Source: Candidatus Omnitrophota bacterium (lineage in GTDB: Bacteria > Omnitrophota > Omnitrophia > Omnitrophales > Omnitrophaceae). From it: DNA of 33,952 bases. Shown here piece by piece: positions 1 to 7,512 of this stretch; position 1 is the stretch's first letter; each line of letters starts with the position of its first letter. The notes under the pieces were generated by a model, which saw only the letters and a list, made by a program, of their open reading frames with translations, did not search any database and was not told where the DNA came from. The stretch lies in contig JAKQXH010000074.1 of the NCBI GenBank assembly GCA_029561555.1, positions 1 to 33,952 on the forward strand, given 5' to 3'. The translations under genes were made by a program, and so were the position numbers.

Positions 1-77
1 CAAGCGTCAGAACGCTGTTGCAAGCCGTCGCAGGGGGCGATATATGCCCTCGGCGCACGGAGTTCCGGCGCACGGAT

Positions 78-152
78 GCGGGTGTAGCTCAGGGGTAGAG
101 CACAACCTTGCCAAGGTTGGTGTCGAGGGTTCAAATCCCTCCGCTCGCTCCA
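78..152 (+). tRNA. tRNA-Gly (anticodon GCC)
   Basis: The sequence folds as a full cloverleaf. The acceptor arms 78-84 and 142-148 pair over seven positions including G-T wobbles. The anticodon stem CAACC (103-107) pairs with GGTTG (115-119) around a seven-base loop whose middle bases 110-112 read GCC. The T arm carries the usual GGTTCAAATCC core. The discriminator is T149 and the CCA end is encoded at 150-152. It decodes GGC/GGU glycine codons. Confidence 0.97.
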
Positions 153-277
153 TGAATTTATCTCCATAACTCCAGAAATCCTGCCGGTCTGAAGCGTCGA
201 CCGCCGGACACGGGTTTGGAAATTCGTTCCTTTTCAGAGTGGGGGAGTGTGTGCGATTATCTGCACAGGCCATAATA

Positions 278-297
278 CTAATTTGGGTGGATGGCGG
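278..297 (+). repeat. Partial copy of the tRNA-Leu 5' end and its upstream flank
   Basis: Positions 285-297 (GGGTGGATGGCGG) are identical to the first 13 bases of the intact tRNA-Leu at 549-561. The flank matches as well: CTAATTT at 278-284 against CTGATTT at 539-545, with three extra bases (GAT) in the right copy. The copy stops at 297, where the first hairpin begins. A fair minus-10-like CATAAT (271-276) lies just upstream of this fragment, whereas the intact tRNA-Leu has no better one. The fragment cannot be a functional tRNA. Confidence 0.75.
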
Positions 298-514
298 CCG
301 AAACTTCATAGTTTCGGCACTTCGAAGGTCAAAACCGTCGAGTTTTGACCGGAGTGTCAAGTTCAAGAGAACTTGACCGCTTGAAACTGGATGGTTTCAA
401 GCTTCGGCCGCAAGACTCATACTTGCGGCACTTTGTTTGAAACTGGATGGTTTCAAGCTTCGGCCGCAAGACTCATACTTGCGGCACTTTGCTTGAAACT
501 GGATGGTTTCAAGC
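297..514. repeat. Array of eight consecutive short hairpins between two tRNA genes
   Basis: Eight perfect inverted repeats follow one another: 297-318, 327-350, 356-377, 379-402, 407-429, 437-456, 463-485 and 491-514. Stems are 7-9 bp, loops 4-7 bases and linkers 1-8 bases, so hairpins start about every 22-30 bases. Left arms are GCCGAAAC, GGTCAAAAC, GTCAAGTTC, then GCTTGAAAC (or TTGAAAC) and GCCGCAAG alternating. No U-tract follows any stem, so these are not ordinary terminators. No protein is supported in the 396-base gap 153-548, and nothing clear is visible in 153-270. The function is unknown. Possibilities are a structured RNA read through with tRNA-Leu, a dispersed palindromic (REP/MITE-like) family, or a protein-binding array. 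Confidence 0.85.
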
Positions 515-519
515 TTCGG
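379..519. repeat. 56-bp tandem direct repeat, 2.5 copies
   Basis: Copy one is 379-434, copy two 435-490 and partial copy three 491-519. Copies one and two differ at only one position (C380 versus T436), and the third copy matches copy one until 519/407. Each full unit contains one hairpin with GCTTGAAAC-type arms and one with GCCGCAAG arms. The near identity points to recent expansion or active homogenisation. A CRISPR is unlikely, because the whole period is conserved and there are no unique spacers. Confidence 0.92.
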
Positions 520-548
520 AATTGGTTGAAAGTTGAGCCTGATTTGAT

Positions 549-630
549 GGGTGGATGGCGGAATTGGCAGACGCGCAAGACTTAGGATCTTGTGGGGAAA
601 CCCGTGGGGGTTCAACTCCCCCTCTACCCA
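549..630 (+). tRNA. tRNA-Leu (anticodon UAG)
   Basis: This is a class II tRNA with a long variable arm. Acceptor arms 549-555 and 623-629 pair over seven positions, with discriminator A630. The anticodon stem CAAGA (576-580) pairs with TCTTG (588-592), and the loop gives anticodon TAG at 583-585, which reads CUA and other CUN codons. A variable arm of G and C runs around a GAAA loop, followed by a T arm of five G-C pairs. No CCA is encoded after the discriminator, unlike the neighbouring tRNA-Gly. The tig gene begins 57 bases downstream. Confidence 0.97.
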
Positions 631-687
631 GAGAATTTAAGAGTACCGATTGAGATACTTCGATCAAAGAAATGAGAGGAGATTCAG

Positions 688-1953
688 TTGAAGGTTACCG
701 TTAAGGAATTGGCGCCATGCGAAAAACTTGTGAAGGTGAACGTGCCCGAGGAGGTCATTGCGGAAGCGTATGATGCTGTGTACCGGGAAATTTCAAAAAT
801 TGCCAAGGTCCCCGGGTTTCGCCCCGGGAAAGTCCCTCCCGATTTAGTTCGGTCCCACTACCGGGACGAAGCAAAAGAAGAAGTCCGGAAGCGTTTAGTT
901 TCGAAAACGCTGCATGAGGCGCTGGAAGAGCACCGCTTGGACCCTATTTTCCATCCCGAGATCCGGGAAATCGATTTTACCGACCGGAAACTGCAATACA
1001 GCGCTTATGTCGAAATCCGGCCCGAGGTCAAGGTCGGACAATATCTCGGCGTGAAGGTGAAAAAGAATCCGGTCAAAGTGGAACCCGCCGAAATCGATCG
1101 CGTGATCGATGAATTGAGGAAGGGGCATGCCACATTCACTCCGGTGGAAGGGCGCGGGCTTGAATTCGGTGATTTTTTTATTTGCGATTTGAAAGTTTTT
1201 TCGGACGGGAAGGAACTGGAGTCCCGGCAGGACGCCTGGATCGAATATCAGGAGCACGGGTTGCTTCCGGAAATCTGTTCCGCTCTGAAAGGGTGCAGGG
1301 CGGGAGATGAAAAATCCGTGGACGTGGATTTCCCGAAGGATTACGGGGATTCGAAATTGGCCGAGAAAAAAGGCACCTTCAAAATCAATGTCAAAGAAAT
1401 CAAGGCGCGGGCGCTTCCCGAGGTGACGGCGGAATGGGCGAAAGAAATCGGGGATTACGGAAGCGCGGAAGATTTGCGGCAGGCGATCGAGAGGGATCTC
1501 GCCGAAGAGAAGGACCGGCAGGAAGAGCACCGGCTTCAGAACGAGATCCTGGAGCGGTTGCTTGAGTCTTCGAAGTTTTCCGTCCCGAAACGGCTGGTGG
1601 ATCTGACCGCGGAGGATTTGGTCTCGGAAGCGCTGAAGCATTCCGCCGAGAAGCATGCCAAGGAAAGCGATTTGGAAGCGAAAAAGAAAGAGTTGCGAGG
1701 AAAAGTGGAAGAGGAGGCGGAAAAAAGGGTCCGTCTCGGTTTTCTGCTGGAGAAAATTGCGGAGAACGAGAAGATCGAAGTCGTCGAGAAAGATCTGAAC
1801 GACCGCCTCGATGAGATCGCCAAGCAGGTTCAGCAGCCCCGGGAGAAAGTCCGGTCCTATTATGAGTCGAAAAACCGCCTGGGCAGTCTGGCGCATGATA
1901 TCCTGAATAAGAAAACATTGCTGTATCTTCGTGAGAAGGCGGACGTGTCATGA
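688..1953 (+). CDS. tig: Trigger factor, ribosome-associated chaperone
   Basis: This 421-residue protein matches trigger factor in length and layout. The N-terminal ribosome-binding domain carries the GFRPGK signature at residues 43-48, which docks near the peptide exit tunnel. A FKBP-type peptidyl-prolyl isomerase domain follows at about 155-243, and then a long helical, strongly charged chaperone domain to the C terminus. The start is TTG at 688, supported by a strong GAGAGGAG site at 674-681; no ATG fits better. It stops four bases into the next ORF extension and is followed directly by clpP, the usual tig-clpP pairing. It binds nascent chains in the cytosol. Confidence 0.95.
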   Translation: MKVTVKELAPCEKLVKVNVPEEVIAEAYDAVYREISKIAKVPGFRPGKVPPDLVRSHYRDEAKEEVRKRLVSKTLHEALEEHRLDPIFHPEIREIDFTDRKLQYSAYVEIRPEVKVGQYLGVKVKKNPVKVEPAEIDRVIDELRKGHATFTPVEGRGLEFGDFFICDLKVFSDGKELESRQDAWIEYQEHGLLPEICSALKGCRAGDEKSVDVDFPKDYGDSKLAEKKGTFKINVKEIKARALPEVTAEWAKEIGDYGSAEDLRQAIERDLAEEKDRQEEHRLQNEILERLLESSKFSVPKRLVDLTAEDLVSEALKHSAEKHAKESDLEAKKKELRGKVEEEAEKRVRLGFLLEKIAENEKIEVVEKDLNDRLDEIAKQVQQPREKVRSYYESKNRLGSLAHDILNKKTLLYLREKADVS

Positions 1954-1994
1954 CGGGAGACCGCGTTCGGCCGATCCAAACAAAGGAGAAGACG

Positions 1995-2600
1995 ATGAGT
2001 TATTTGGTGCCGATGGTCATTGAGCAAACCGGACGGGGCGAACGGGCGTACGACATCTATTCCCGCCTTTTGAAAGACCGCATTGTGTTTGTGGGGACGC
2101 CGATCGACGATGTGATCGCGAATTTGATTATCGCGCAGATCCTTTTCCTTCAGATGGAGGACCCCGATAAAGACATCAACGTGTATATCAATACGCCGGG
2201 CGGTTCGGTGACGGCCGGGCTGGCCATTTATGACACGATGCAGTTCGTGAAATGCGACGTGGCGACCTATTGTATCGGTCAGGCGGCGAGCATGGGGGCC
2301 CTGCTCCTCAGCGCGGGGACGAAAGGGAAGCGCTATTCGCTGCCGTATTCGAGGATTATGATTCATCAGCCGTGGGGAGGTGCCCAGGGAACGGCGACGG
2401 ATATCAGTATCCATGCGAAGGAAATTTTAAAACTCAAGGAGCAGCTCAACCGGATTCTGGCGAAACACACCGGCCAGCCCATTGAGCGGATCGAAAAAGA
2501 CTGCGACCGGGATTATTTCATGTCGGCGCCGGAAGCCAAGGAATACGGCATCGTCGATCACGTGATTGAATCCAAGGCCGACATTAAAGACGCGAAATAA
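1995..2600 (+). CDS. clpP: ATP-dependent Clp protease proteolytic subunit ClpP
   Basis: This is the serine peptidase that forms the double-heptamer degradation chamber and works with ClpX or ClpA-type unfoldases. Its 201 residues are the normal size. The catalytic triad is visible as Ser99 in GQAASMG, His124 in MIHQPWGG and Asp173 in CDRDYF. The start at 1995 is preferred because AAAGGAG lies just upstream at 1982-1988 and the protein then begins MSYLVPMV, as in the family. The upstream in-frame ATG at 1950 overlaps tig and would add 15 unconserved residues. No ClpX gene follows; an aminotransferase gene comes 26 bases later, so the usual tig-clpP-clpX order is interrupted. Confidence 0.96.
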   Translation: MSYLVPMVIEQTGRGERAYDIYSRLLKDRIVFVGTPIDDVIANLIIAQILFLQMEDPDKDINVYINTPGGSVTAGLAIYDTMQFVKCDVATYCIGQAASMGALLLSAGTKGKRYSLPYSRIMIHQPWGGAQGTATDISIHAKEILKLKEQLNRILAKHTGQPIERIEKDCDRDYFMSAPEAKEYGIVDHVIESKADIKDAK

Positions 2601-2626
2601 CGCGAAAGGAAAACCCTCGAGGTTCG

Positions 2627-3769
2627 ATGCTCTCGTCCAAACAGGATTCACAGCCTCTGCTTCTCAGTCCCGGCCCGACGCCTGTCCCGGAACCGGTCCG
2701 GGACATTCTCGCCGCGCCGTTGATTCATCACCGGACGGACGAGTATCGGAATATTTTCCGGGCCGTCAGTGAGGGCTTGCAGAATGTCTTTCGGACCCGG
2801 AATCCCGTTTTCACGCTGGCTTCTTCCGGGACCGGCGCGATGGAAGCTTCCCTTGTCAATTTCTGCTCGCCCGGAGACCGCATTTTAGTTCTTGCCTGCG
2901 GAAAATTCAGCGAACGTTTCGCGGAAATTGCGAAGGCCTGCGGTATCGAATGCGACTGTCTCCGAGTCCCCTACGGTGAGGCGGCGGATCCGGACGCGGT
3001 GGAGAAACAGCTTGAGGGTCGTTCTTACCGGGCGGTTTATTCCGCACTTTGTGAAACATCCACCGGCGTTCTCAATGATATCCGGGCGATCGGCCGTCTG
3101 GTGGCCCGGACGGATGCGATATTTGTCGTGGACGCGATCAGCGGGCTTTTAGCGGACCGGCTGGAGACGGACGATTGGAATGTTGATGTCGCAATCGGCG
3201 CTTCGCAAAAGGCGCTGATGCTTCCGCCGGGGGCCGCGTTTCTTGCGGTGAGCCCGAAGGCATGGGCGGCGGCAGAAGGGGGGCGTCTTCCCCGGTATTA
3301 TCTGGACTTGAGGCGGTATCGAAAGGCTTTTGAGACTTTTGACACCCCGTTTACGCCGGCGATTTCGATTCTCCGCGGATTGGAAAAATCTCTGGAGATG
3401 ATTTCGGACGAAGGCATTGAAGCCCAGTGGGTCCGTTGCGCGAAATTGGCGGGGATGATCCGGCCTGTTTTGGAAAGTTGGGGGCTTGAGATGTTTCCCC
3501 GGAATCCTTCCAGCGCGCTGACGGCCGTCCGCCTTCCCGCGGGAATTGACGGGACGGTTTTATTGAAGATTTTGCGGAGGGATTACGGGGTTTTTATGGC
3601 CGGGGGGCAGGGGGATGCGCTCAAGGGGCGGGTTCTGAGGATCGGGCATATGGGAGCGGTTCGGGAGCAGGATCTCCTGAGAGGGCTTGAGGCATTGTCC
3701 GGGGGTCTGGCCCGGTTGGGGCATCCGGTCGGTGAGACGGTCTTTGATGCCCCGGGAAGAACGCGTTAA
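2627..3769 (+). CDS. Class V aminotransferase (serine-pyruvate / alanine-glyoxylate type)
   Basis: A PLP-dependent fold-type I aminotransferase of 380 residues. The N-terminal LSPGPTPVP substrate motif is typical of the alanine-glyoxylate/serine-pyruvate group. SSGTGAMEA at about 66-74 binds the phosphate, Asp169 in VVDAIS contacts the pyridine nitrogen, and Lys195 in GASQKALM is the Schiff-base lysine. It lies 74 bases upstream of serA. In several bacterial and archaeal lineages this pairing supplies the transamination step after 3-phosphoglycerate dehydrogenase in serine synthesis, or links glycine and serine to glyoxylate and pyruvate. The exact amino donor and acceptor cannot be read from sequence. 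The start ATG follows GAGG at 2619-2622. Confidence 0.9.
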   Translation: MLSSKQDSQPLLLSPGPTPVPEPVRDILAAPLIHHRTDEYRNIFRAVSEGLQNVFRTRNPVFTLASSGTGAMEASLVNFCSPGDRILVLACGKFSERFAEIAKACGIECDCLRVPYGEAADPDAVEKQLEGRSYRAVYSALCETSTGVLNDIRAIGRLVARTDAIFVVDAISGLLADRLETDDWNVDVAIGASQKALMLPPGAAFLAVSPKAWAAAEGGRLPRYYLDLRRYRKAFETFDTPFTPAISILRGLEKSLEMISDEGIEAQWVRCAKLAGMIRPVLESWGLEMFPRNPSSALTAVRLPAGIDGTVLLKILRRDYGVFMAGGQGDALKGRVLRIGHMGAVREQDLLRGLEALSGGLARLGHPVGETVFDAPGRTR

Positions 3770-3843
3770 TTTCCAGAGAAATGGTTTGATGCGGGAAACG
3801 AATTTTTTAACGCCGATAAAAACATAAATGAGGTGGAGAGCCA

Positions 3844-5445
3844 ATGAAAAGTTCAGCGATTAGGGTTTTGGTCAGTGATCCGTTGGAAGATCAGGGGGTC
3901 GAAATTCTGAAAAAGGAAAAAAGTATCGAAGTGGACGTCAAAACGAAATTGCCGCCGGAAGAATTGAAGAAGATCATCGGGGAATATGACGCGCTGATCG
4001 TCCGAAGCGCGACCAAGGTGACGAAGGATGTTATCGAGCAGGGGACGCGTCTGAAGGTGATCGGCCGCGCGGGAGTCGGCGTGGACAATGTGGATCTGTC
4101 CGCGGCAACCAAACGGGGCATTATCGTGATGAATACGCCGGAGGGGAATTCGATTTCCGCGGCGGAATTGACCATGAGTCTGATGATGTCCATGAGCCGG
4201 AATGTCGTGTCGGCGAATCTTTCGCTCCGGAACGGCGAGTGGAAGCGGAATCTTTTTGTGGGGACGGAGTTGTACGGCAAGACGCTGGGCGTGGTCGGGT
4301 TCGGCCGGATCGGGCGGGAGGTCGCGAAGCGCGCTATTTCATTCGGGATGAAGATTTTGGCTTATGACCCGTTTCTCTCCAAGGATGCGGTGAAACAGCC
4401 CGAGATCGAGGTGGAGAGCGATCTTAAAAAAGTGATCCGCCAGTCGGATTTCATCACGTTTCATGTGCCGCTGAACGACGAGACGCGCAATCTGATCAAT
4501 AAGGATATGTTCGCGATCATGAAGCCGGGCGTGAGGATCATTAACTGCGCCCGCGGCGGCGTGGTGAACGAAAAGGATCTGTGCGAGGCCATCCAGGCGG
4601 GGCATGTGAAAGGTGCCGCGCTGGACGTGTTTGAGAAGGAACCGACGGAACCTGACAATCCGCTGTTGAAACTGCCTCAGGTGGTCGCGACGCCTCATCT
4701 GGGCGCTTCGACCGAAGAGGCCCAGATCAATGTCGCGATCGCGGTGGCCGAGCAGGTGGCGGACGCGCTGCTGAACCGAGGGATCCGGAACGCCGTGAAT
4801 CTTCCGTCGCTGGATGCGGAGACGTACAAAAAGATGCAGCCGTGGATCAATTTGGCCGAGAAAGTCGGGCTTTTCCACACGCAGCTGTTTGAAGGAAACA
4901 TCCAGGAGGTGGAAGTGAGTTACAGCGGCGAAGTGGCCGGCTATAATTTGGCGCCGCTGACCATTGCGGTGCTGAAAGGGCTGCTGGAACCGATTTCGGG
5001 GGCGCTGGTCAATTTTGTCAATGCGCCGGCTTTTGCCAAAGAACGGGGGATTGCGGTCAAGGAAAGCAAAACGACGCAGGTGGAAGATTTTGCGAATGCG
5101 ATTTCCCTGACGGTTAAAACCGCTCAGGCGACGCATGCGATTCTGGGGACTCTCTTCGGGAATAAAGATCCCCGAATCGTCCGGGTGAATCAATATTACA
5201 TGGATGCGATTCCGAAGGGGTATATGCTGGTCATCACGAATGAAGACCGGCCGGGGACCGTCGGGAGCATCGGGACGCTGTTGGGGAAGGCGAAAATCAA
5301 TATCGCCGAGATGACGCTGGGTCGCGACCGCGAAGGGGCTCAGGCGATGACGGTCATTAACATCGATCAGGCGATTTCTCCGGAGATTCTAAAGGAGCTG
5401 AAGTCCCTGCCCCATATCATAGACGTGAAGCTCGTGAAACTTTAA
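3844..5445 (+). CDS. serA: D-3-phosphoglycerate dehydrogenase
   Basis: Catalyses NAD-dependent oxidation of 3-phosphoglycerate, the first step of serine synthesis in the cytosol. It is 533 residues, the long form. The Rossmann motif GFGRIG sits at 152-157. The catalytic residues are Arg237 in NCARGG, Glu266 in FEKEP and His285 in TPHLGAST. An intervening allosteric substrate-binding domain at about 315-450 precedes a C-terminal ACT domain (about 458-533, ITNEDRPGTVG), which usually mediates serine feedback. The start ATG has AGGTGG at 3831-3836. The adjacent class V aminotransferase fits a shared serine pathway. Confidence 0.97.
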   Translation: MKSSAIRVLVSDPLEDQGVEILKKEKSIEVDVKTKLPPEELKKIIGEYDALIVRSATKVTKDVIEQGTRLKVIGRAGVGVDNVDLSAATKRGIIVMNTPEGNSISAAELTMSLMMSMSRNVVSANLSLRNGEWKRNLFVGTELYGKTLGVVGFGRIGREVAKRAISFGMKILAYDPFLSKDAVKQPEIEVESDLKKVIRQSDFITFHVPLNDETRNLINKDMFAIMKPGVRIINCARGGVVNEKDLCEAIQAGHVKGAALDVFEKEPTEPDNPLLKLPQVVATPHLGASTEEAQINVAIAVAEQVADALLNRGIRNAVNLPSLDAETYKKMQPWINLAEKVGLFHTQLFEGNIQEVEVSYSGEVAGYNLAPLTIAVLKGLLEPISGALVNFVNAPAFAKERGIAVKESKTTQVEDFANAISLTVKTAQATHAILGTLFGNKDPRIVRVNQYYMDAIPKGYMLVITNEDRPGTVGSIGTLLGKAKINIAEMTLGRDREGAQAMTVINIDQAISPEILKELKSLPHIIDVKLVKL

Positions 5446-5471
5446 AAACCGGAAACGAGGACCGTCCGCGA

Positions 5472-5492
5472 GTTTCGGGTTCGGACCGAAAC
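5472..5492. repeat. Short intergenic hairpin between serA and purA
   Basis: Arms GTTTCGG (5472-5478) and CCGAAAC (5486-5492) are perfect and enclose a seven-base loop. No U-run follows, so it is not a terminator, and the purA start lies 16 bases downstream. The arm sequence is the inverted form of the core of the first hairpin in the array at 297-318, so it may be a dispersed relative of that array or a chance fold. Confidence 0.5.
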
Positions 5493-5508
5493 GGAAAGAG
5501 ATATTTCT

Positions 5509-6783
5509 ATGAACACAATTTTGATCGGCGCTCAGTGGGGAGACGAAGGCAAGGGGAAAATCATCGATGTCCTGACGGAAAAGTGTGATTACGTGGTCCG
5601 GTATCAGGGCGGCGCGAATGCGGGGCATACGGTTCAGTTCGGAGACCAGGAATTTGTTTTGCACCTGGTCCCTTCCGGAGTTTTGCATGCCGGCAAGCGC
5701 TGCGTGATCGGGAACGGAGTCGTGATCGATCCGGAGGCGTTGTTCGGTGAGATTGACGCTCTGAAAAAAAGGGGCGTCCGCGTGGACGGACGGTTGTTTA
5801 TCAGCGAGCAGGCGCATCTGATCATGCCGTACCACAAACTGATCGATTCCTTTCAGGAAGAGTCCAGGCACGGAAGGAAAATCGGCACGACCAAGCGGGG
5901 GATCGGGCCCTGTTACGCCGATAAAATTGCCCGCCTCGGAATTCGCGTGGGGGATCTGATGGACCTCCGGATTTTCGAAGACCGCCTTCGCTATGTGCTT
6001 TCGGAGAAAAACCGGGTGCTGACCCGGATCTACGGAAGGCCGGCGCTTGCTTTCGGGAAAGTCTACAAGGATTTCTGCGCGTGGAGAAGACGGATGAAGC
6101 CTTTTGTGGTGGATACGATTGTTTTTCTGAATGAGGCGGTCCGGCAGAAAAAGAAAATTCTGTTCGAAGGCGCGCAGGGCACTTTATTGGACGTGGATCA
6201 CGGGACCTATCCCTATGTGACGTCTTCGAATGCCACCGCAGGGGGGGCGATTACCGGAACGGGAGTGGCACCGACGCATATCGGTGAGATTGTCGGCGTG
6301 GTGAAGGCCTATACGACCCGCGTCGGAGAAGGCCCCTTCCCGACGGAATTCGGTCCGGAACTCATGGAAAAGATCCGGACCAAAGGAGAGGAGTTTGGTG
6401 CCACGACGGGGCGACCGCGCCGATGCGGATGGTTTGATGCGGTGGTCGTCAGACACGCGGTCTGCGTGAACGGCCTGAATTCGATTGCCGTGACGAAACT
6501 GGACGTATTGGATGAACTTCCCGTGATCAAGATCGCGACTGCTTACCGTTGCGGCGGCAAGATCTATGATCATCTGCCTTCCAATGTGCGGGTTTTGGAG
6601 AAATGCCGGCCGGTTTACGAAGATCACCCCGGATGGCAGGAGGACATTACGGGGGTGAAACGGTATCGGGACCTTCCCTCGAATGCAAAAAAATATCTGG
6701 CGCGCCTTTCTCGAATTTTGAAAACTCCGATTTCGATTATTTCCGTCGGCGCCGAGAGAACGCAAACGATATTCGTGAGGTGA
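5509..6783 (+). CDS. purA: Adenylosuccinate synthetase
   Basis: Joins IMP and aspartate using GTP to give adenylosuccinate, the first committed step to AMP. The protein is 424 residues, normal for the family. The N-terminal GTP-binding loop GDEGKGK spans 11-17 with catalytic Asp12, and His40 lies in GANAGHTV. The IMP-binding region around GTTKRGIGP and the C-terminal TTGRPRRCGWFD motif are intact. The start ATG follows GGAAAGAG at about 5493-5500. It lies 63 bases after serA and 3 bases before uppS, so it probably belongs to one transcript through the isoprenoid/lipid genes. Confidence 0.97.
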   Translation: MNTILIGAQWGDEGKGKIIDVLTEKCDYVVRYQGGANAGHTVQFGDQEFVLHLVPSGVLHAGKRCVIGNGVVIDPEALFGEIDALKKRGVRVDGRLFISEQAHLIMPYHKLIDSFQEESRHGRKIGTTKRGIGPCYADKIARLGIRVGDLMDLRIFEDRLRYVLSEKNRVLTRIYGRPALAFGKVYKDFCAWRRRMKPFVVDTIVFLNEAVRQKKKILFEGAQGTLLDVDHGTYPYVTSSNATAGGAITGTGVAPTHIGEIVGVVKAYTTRVGEGPFPTEFGPELMEKIRTKGEEFGATTGRPRRCGWFDAVVVRHAVCVNGLNSIAVTKLDVLDELPVIKIATAYRCGGKIYDHLPSNVRVLEKCRPVYEDHPGWQEDITGVKRYRDLPSNAKKYLARLSRILKTPISIISVGAERTQTIFVR

Positions 6784-6786
6784 CGG

Positions 6787-7512
6787 ATGCCCGGGGATTT
6801 GCCTGTTCATGTCGCGATCATAATGGACGGAAACGGCCGCTGGGCGAAGGAAAGAGGCTGGCCGAGGATCCGGGGGCATGAAAAGGGCGTGGAGAGTATC
6901 CGTGAAGTGATCAAGGCCTGCGGGGACATCGGGATCCGGTATCTGACCCTGTACGCGTTTTCGACGGAAAATTGGGCCCGGCCGAAGGAAGAAATCGATT
7001 TTTTGATGAATATGCTTTCGGCCTATTTGGACAAGGAGCGCGAGGGGTTTTTGAAAAATGAGATCCGGTTTAACGCGATCGGGCGCCTTTCGGATCTTCC
7101 AGGGGAGGTCCGGAAAAAACTGGAAAACCTGACCCGGGAAACGCAGAAGAACCGGAAGCTTTTTTTGACGCTGGCCCTGAGTTATTCGAGCCGGGTTGAA
7201 CTTTCGGATGCGGCGCGCAGGATCTCCGAAAAAGTTCTGAAAGGGGAGATCGGCTTGGATTCGATCACGCCCCGCACGATTGACGAGCATCTGTATACCG
7301 CGGGGATGCCGGACCCGGATCTTCTGATCCGGACGAGTGGGGAAATGAGGTTGAGCAATTTTCTATTATGGCAGCTTTCCTACGCGGAGATTTATGTGAC
7401 GGAGAAACGGTGGCCGGACTTCGGCAAAGAGGATTTGCTGGAGGCGGTCAGGGAATATTCAAAACGGGAGAGACGCTTTGGACGGACAGAAGCCAAATCT
7501 AAAAGCAAGTGA
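6787..7512 (+). CDS. uppS: Isoprenyl transferase (undecaprenyl diphosphate synthase)
   Basis: A cis-prenyltransferase of 241 residues that extends farnesyl diphosphate with isopentenyl diphosphate to make the C55 carrier lipid for peptidoglycan and surface polysaccharides. The signature MDGNGRWA includes the catalytic Asp14. The C-terminal RTSGEMRLSNFLLWQ segment, which binds isopentenyl diphosphate, is intact. The GTGAGG site before the ATG lies in the tail of purA. It overlaps cdsA by 35 bases. The chain length is presumed C55 from context (dxr, cdsA and rseP downstream) and has not been read from specific residues. Confidence 0.95.
   Translation: MPGDLPVHVAIIMDGNGRWAKERGWPRIRGHEKGVESIREVIKACGDIGIRYLTLYAFSTENWARPKEEIDFLMNMLSAYLDKEREGFLKNEIRFNAIGRLSDLPGEVRKKLENLTRETQKNRKLFLTLALSYSSRVELSDAARRISEKVLKGEIGLDSITPRTIDEHLYTAGMPDPDLLIRTSGEMRLSNFLLWQLSYAEIYVTEKRWPDFGKEDLLEAVREYSKRERRFGRTEAKSKSK

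Noticed and set aside
7..366. Reverse-strand open frame of 119 codons
   Set aside because: It lies antisense to tRNA-Gly; the peptide part reading AEGFEPSTPTLARLCSTPELHP-like is a well-known artefact of translating the complement of tRNA genes.
297..519. CRISPR array
   Set aside because: The full 56-bp period is conserved with no unique spacers, the other hairpins differ in sequence, and no cas genes are near.
391..615. Open frames on both strands over the repeats and tRNA-Leu
   Set aside because: They are translations of the 56-bp repeat and tRNA-Leu (the [15 protein letters not shown] end is a common tRNA artefact), with no ribosome-binding sites.
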